Assembly (NCBI GenBank): GCA_022572285.1
Contig: JACZWF010000042.1
Location: forward strand, 1-9,685
DNA: 9,685 bases
DNA from: Nitrososphaerota archaeon
GTDB taxonomy: Archaea; Thermoproteota; Nitrososphaeria; Nitrososphaerales; UBA57
Direction: 5' to 3'
The position numbers were made by a program, and so were the translations under genes. Under the pieces are notes generated by a model that worked only from the letters and a program-made list of their open reading frames with translations, had not been told where the DNA came from and did not search any database. Below are positions 7,280-9,685 of the stretch, piece after piece (the stretch's first letter is position 1; each line of letters starts with the position of its first letter).

Positions 7280-8511
7280 TGACATTTGAGGCTAATACTC
7301 TCAAGAAGGCAAAGAGAATCCTTGCTAAATACAAGCTTTGCGACAGATGTTTGGGAAGACAGTTTCCAGGTAAGGTAATGAACAACCGTGCTCGCGGAAC
7401 TTCCCTGCGGAAGGCCGTGGATCAGATACCCTTGAATTCGGATTCATGCTTTATTTGCTCCCATTTAATGCGGTCACTATTCGATATTGGGAGGCGAGCG
7501 GTCGATGCGACTCATAATTACCAATTCTCAACATTCGCTGTTGGGACAACTATCAGCCCCCGTCTATCAGAGAGTGAAGATGCCCTGCGGGCTGAGTTCA
7601 AACTTAGAGGGGGAGAAACGATCAAGAGTGAGATAACCAGAGAGGTCGCAAGAACTATCGCTCGGGAAACCGGTAGGCAAAGGTCCTTCGGGAATCATGA
7701 CATAGCATTATTGATCGACCCACTTTTAGGGTCTACTCAAGTGACTCCGAGTTCAGTATTCATCCAGGGGCGTTACACAAAAAGAATTCGCGGAATCAGC
7801 CAGAAAAGATCGAAATGTACGGATTGTGGTTCGGGGTGTCCCAGCTGTGATTATACCGGACTTTCGAAGAGTCCGAGCATAGAAGGGGAGATTGGAGGGT
7901 ATCTGCTGGCAAAGTTTGGTGGATCAAGGGTAATCATCTCCTGGATCGGTGGTGAGGACCACCAGAGTCTTGTACTCGGAATTGGTCGGCCGTTCTTTGC
8001 TGAAGTGCAGAAACCCATGAAAAGGTGGCCTATAATGAGAGCAAAAAACCTCAAAAATGGGGTCAGAGTTACTGGCGTTAAGGTCCTACCAGGGCCACCT
8101 ACCTTTAGTCCCAAGTTCAGACTTCGTGTCCGCGCAACAATAGACCTAGTTGAACCGATCTCCAAAAATGTTGTAGATCGTCTCGAGGCCTCTTTCACTC
8201 ATAAGGAGGTCACTGCCTATTCGCCCAACAAGAGGCGTTACTTTAGAAAAATGGTGTACTCGGTAAAGGCCGTTAACATAAAGGAGCATGGCTTCACTGC
8301 AAGGATATATTGTGATGGAGGCTTGAATATCAAACGGCTTGTTTCCGGGGAGAGAGGTGAAGTTAGTCCAAGCGTTTCTGAAGTTCTCCAAACGCAGTGC
8401 ACCACCAGAAAGGAGAGACCTTTTGACGTTCTCTCCGTCGCGCTCGAGAGATCGGTTAGTCGCGTGACGCAGATAGCGCAAGAAACTCCAATTACCCGCC
8501 GATACCGCTAA
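7279..8511 (+). CDS. pus10: tRNA pseudouridine synthase Pus10
   Basis: Archaeal Pus10 makes pseudouridine at tRNA positions 54 and 55, acting without a guide RNA. The 410-residue sequence has an N-terminal zinc site (Cys 21/24 with 57/60) and a middle THUMP-like region. A second Cys cluster, KCTDCGSGCPSC (179-190), is of the sort seen in archaeal Pus10. The catalytic block is WIGGEDHQSLVLGIGRPF (222-239). The Asp in GGED, about residue 227, is the expected catalytic residue. The C-terminal segment GGLNIKRLVSGERGEVSPS corresponds to the conserved closing motif. The ATG at 7279 overlaps the srp54 TAA by one base, implying coupled translation. The stop overlaps the stop of the opposing ABC gene by three bases. 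The sequence is somewhat divergent, but the motifs are intact. Confidence 0.93.
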   Translation: MTFEANTLKKAKRILAKYKLCDRCLGRQFPGKVMNNRARGTSLRKAVDQIPLNSDSCFICSHLMRSLFDIGRRAVDATHNYQFSTFAVGTTISPRLSESEDALRAEFKLRGGETIKSEITREVARTIARETGRQRSFGNHDIALLIDPLLGSTQVTPSSVFIQGRYTKRIRGISQKRSKCTDCGSGCPSCDYTGLSKSPSIEGEIGGYLLAKFGGSRVIISWIGGEDHQSLVLGIGRPFFAEVQKPMKRWPIMRAKNLKNGVRVTGVKVLPGPPTFSPKFRLRVRATIDLVEPISKNVVDRLEASFTHKEVTAYSPNKRRYFRKMVYSVKAVNIKEHGFTARIYCDGGLNIKRLVSGERGEVSPSVSEVLQTQCTTRKERPFDVLSVALERSVSRVTQIAQETPITRRYR

Positions 8512-9419
8512 CTCCCGACTCCAGTTGGAACCTTTGGTTCATCTTTCTCGACCTTTCCATCTCGGATGAAGATTATTCGGTCTGTTTGATTGGCTACCTC
8601 CAGATTATGGGTAATGACTATTATCGTCTTCCCGATGCTCCGATTCAGATCCTTAAGCATTTTTGTAATTGCACTCGTATTCTTTGTATCTAAATTTCCT
8701 GTGGGTTCGTCGCCCAATAGGATAGAAGGATCACCAGCTAAAGCTCTCGCCACAGCAACTCTCTGTTGTTCCCCTCCGCTCAAGGTGGTGGGCTTGTGGT
8801 GCCACCTATGCTCTAGACCGACCTGTTTCAAAGTCTCATATGACTCTCTCCTTCTTTGCTTAGGCGGGACTCCCCTTAATGCAAGCGGAAGAGCCACGTT
8901 CTCGAGCGCACTCATCCGGGAAATTAGATTAAATGATTGGAATATGAATCCAATCTTTCGGTTCCTCAGGGTTGCAAGCTGAGATGCATTCAGGCCAGTT
9001 AGGTCTATCCCATCGATATAGATCTTCCCCGATGTCGGAATGTCGAGCGCTCCCAACATGTTGAGTAGCGTTGATTTTCCGCTTCCCGACACTCCCGTTA
9101 TGCATATAAGCTTACCTAAAGGAAATTTAACATTGATGTTTTTTAAATTATTATTGAACATTGTTTTTATTTTTTTAATTGATTTTTTATTATTATTGGA
9201 ATTATCTTCTTTATTGTCGTATTGTATTGGATAGATCCCTAAACATGGCTTTACAATATCATATTTATTGGCTATTTCTAATGAAATCTTGTTTTTTTCG
9301 GGATTTATTCCGGCAGTAAGAATCACTTTTACATTCGCTTTTTTAGCATTTTCAATAACTTTATCTAAATCATCATTAAAATAGCAATGGTCTAAATGGG
9401 AGTGTATGTCTATTAACAT
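8508..9419 (-). CDS. ABC exporter ATPase (LolD/MacB-like), N-terminus replaced by foreign sequence
   Basis: From about 9110 down to 8508 this frame encodes a typical ATPase subunit of a MacB/LolD-type ABC system. It has Walker A GVSGSGKST (9095-9069), the Q-loop FQSFNL, signature LSGGEQQRVAVARA, Walker B ILLGDEPTGNLD and H-loop VITHN. Such ATPases normally drive FtsX/MacB-like permeases, but no permease is in the window. The native N-terminus is missing. Upstream of Walker A the codons turn AT-rich and the protein reads NNLKNINVKFPLGKLICITG, which resembles UvrA rather than an exporter. Beyond that lies a low-complexity Asn/Lys stretch and then a TatD N-terminus. The continuous frame can start at ATG 9419 or, less likely, at 9461 inside the palindromic element. 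I treat the native gene as 5'-truncated at a chimeric junction. The stop codon overlaps the pus10 stop. Confidence 0.85.
   Translation of the reverse strand: MLIDIHSHLDHCYFNDDLDKVIENAKKANVKVILTAGINPEKNKISLEIANKYDIVKPCLGIYPIQYDNKEDNSNNNKKSIKKIKTMFNNNLKNINVKFPLGKLICITGVSGSGKSTLLNMLGALDIPTSGKIYIDGIDLTGLNASQLATLRNRKIGFIFQSFNLISRMSALENVALPLALRGVPPKQRRRESYETLKQVGLEHRWHHKPTTLSGGEQQRVAVARALAGDPSILLGDEPTGNLDTKNTSAITKMLKDLNRSIGKTIIVITHNLEVANQTDRIIFIRDGKVEKDEPKVPTGVGS
9111..9221 (-). other. AT-rich linker with UvrA-like P-loop lead-in
   Basis: This stretch encodes a low-complexity Asn/Lys segment (YDNKEDNSNNNKKSIKKIK) and then NNLKNINVKFPLGK. The second part is typical of the strand leading into the Walker A motif of UvrA nucleotide-excision proteins, where the phrase NNLKN-(I/V) plus CITGVSGSGKS recurs. 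Composition is very AT-rich compared with everything to the left. It is probably where two or three unrelated sequences were joined. Identification as UvrA is from memory and short. Confidence 0.5.
9222..9419 (-). CDS. tatD: TatD-family metallohydrolase, N-terminal fragment
   Basis: About 66 residues beginning MLIDIHSHLDHCYF match the N-terminus of TatD-type DNases: the metal-binding HSHLDH, then KANVKVILTAGINPE and a KYDIVKPCLGIYPI strand. The other TatD metal ligands, which lie in the remaining 200 or so residues of the family, are absent because the frame passes into Asn/Lys repeats and then an ABC ATPase. ATG 9419 is the family start. Codons are AT-rich, unlike the rest of the window, and the style recalls DPANN archaeal proteins (inference). 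A fragment this short would not be an active nuclease. Confidence 0.7.
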
Positions 9420-9421
9420 TT

Positions 9422-9533
9422 TACGTGCCCGTAAAACAGCGTATAGGGGTGTCTTCGACACCCCGAGACTGTCACAGTCTCGGGTGATTGAGCGAAGCGA
9501 ACATCACCCCATAAACTGTTGTACGGGAACGTA
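9422..9533. repeat. Cloverleaf-like palindromic element (three hairpins inside an imperfect 23-bp arm)
   Basis: The outer arm 9422-9444 pairs with 9511-9533 at 19 of 23 positions (mismatches at 9427/9528, 9434/9521, 9440/9515 and 9441/9514). Inside are three adjacent hairpins. Bases 9446-9464 have an 8-bp perfect stem GGGGTGTC and loop TTC. Bases 9464-9482 have an 8-bp perfect stem CGAGACTG and loop TCA. Bases 9482-9509 have a 7-bp stem GGGTGAT around GAGCGAAGCGAA. Hairpins 1 and 2 share base 9464, and 2 and 3 share 9482, so the end pairs compete. The element is GC-rich within AT-rich DNA and sits 2 bases upstream of the TatD start codon. It could be a MITE- or REP-like repeat, a structured 5' leader of the TatD gene, or a recombination target. 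Only one copy is in the window. Confidence 0.75.
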
Positions 9534-9685
9534 TAAAAACAAAAACGTTTATAAACATTATTGCATTTTTGATAATTATGGACAATGTTCGTAAGTCCGG
9601 TGCGTAAAGAATTCTTTAAGTACATTGTATTATATCATTTTATTCAATTAAAATCTATTTTTTATTAATAAAATATTATTATGGT
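9534..9685. other. AT-rich right edge, no gene seen
   Basis: This AT-rich stretch of about 150 bases contains no credible coding frame. It holds a symmetric TTTATAAA at 9548-9555, which could act as a TATA box for minus-strand transcription of the TatD fragment. The start would fall near 9526, at the edge of the palindromic element. A 14-bp perfect palindrome, TAAAGAATTCTTTA, lies at 9605-9618. Both could be chance in DNA this rich in A and T. Confidence 0.35.

Noticed and set aside
8508..9461. TatD-ABC protein as a genuine two-domain fusion
   Set aside because: Both partners are incomplete, the composition changes abruptly at the join, and the bridging piece looks like UvrA. A chimeric junction explains this better than a functional fusion.
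9406..9625. Short reading frames through the palindromic element on both strands
   Set aside because: They are created by the hairpins' stop-free GC-rich sequence, resemble no family and have no ribosome site. ATG 9461 lies inside a hairpin, whereas ATG 9419 matches the TatD N-terminus.
1..9685. CRISPR array, prophage genes, transposase or toxin-antitoxin pair
   Set aside because: No evenly spaced direct repeats, integrase, transposase or small paired defence genes were found. The left 9.1 kb is ordinary housekeeping DNA.

Overview
The window looks archaeal for most of its length. It carries a hypusine-type translation factor IF5A, SRP54 without a bacterial Ffh context, a Pus10-type tRNA pseudouridine synthase, a Dph6-type diphthamide enzyme, and TATA-box promoters. 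From memory of protein families, the SRP54 and IF5A sequences read most like Thaumarchaeota/Nitrososphaeria or a neighbouring lineage. That placement is inference and was not tested by alignment. Bases 1 to about 9110 have one moderate-GC composition. Bases from about 9110 to 9685 are mostly AT-rich and look like a different, possibly DPANN-like, genome.

Left to right: NAD kinase (minus) diverges from IF5A (plus) across a short spacer holding one symmetric TATA box. IF5A then meets dnaJ tail to tail with one base between the stops. The minus-strand grpE-dnaK-dnaJ operon (5035 to 1347) encodes the complete Hsp70 system: chaperone, J-protein and nucleotide exchange factor. It is read from a good BRE/TATA promoter near 5080.

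A second, divergent TATA near 5137 fires to the right into a leader of about 100 nt that can fold into a long closing stem with inner hairpins. This leads into dph6, srp54 and pus10, packed almost without gaps. Together they cover EF2 diphthamide synthesis, co-translational membrane targeting and tRNA pseudouridylation, so this is a translation-related operon. The 5' end of dph6 has no usable start in frame. One base too many in a CCC run at 5280-5282 would explain it.

pus10 ends against a minus-strand ABC exporter ATPase, with overlapping stop codons. The N-terminus of that ATPase is not native. The frame runs through an AT-rich UvrA-like piece into a TatD nuclease N-terminus, which indicates a chimeric junction close to the Walker A codons. 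Just upstream of the TatD start codon lies a GC-rich palindromic element of about 112 bp: three perfect hairpins enclosed by an imperfect 23-bp arm. The last 150 bases are AT-rich with no gene seen. The most noteworthy signals are this cloverleaf element, the chimeric junction, the structured dph6 leader and the apparent dph6 frameshift.
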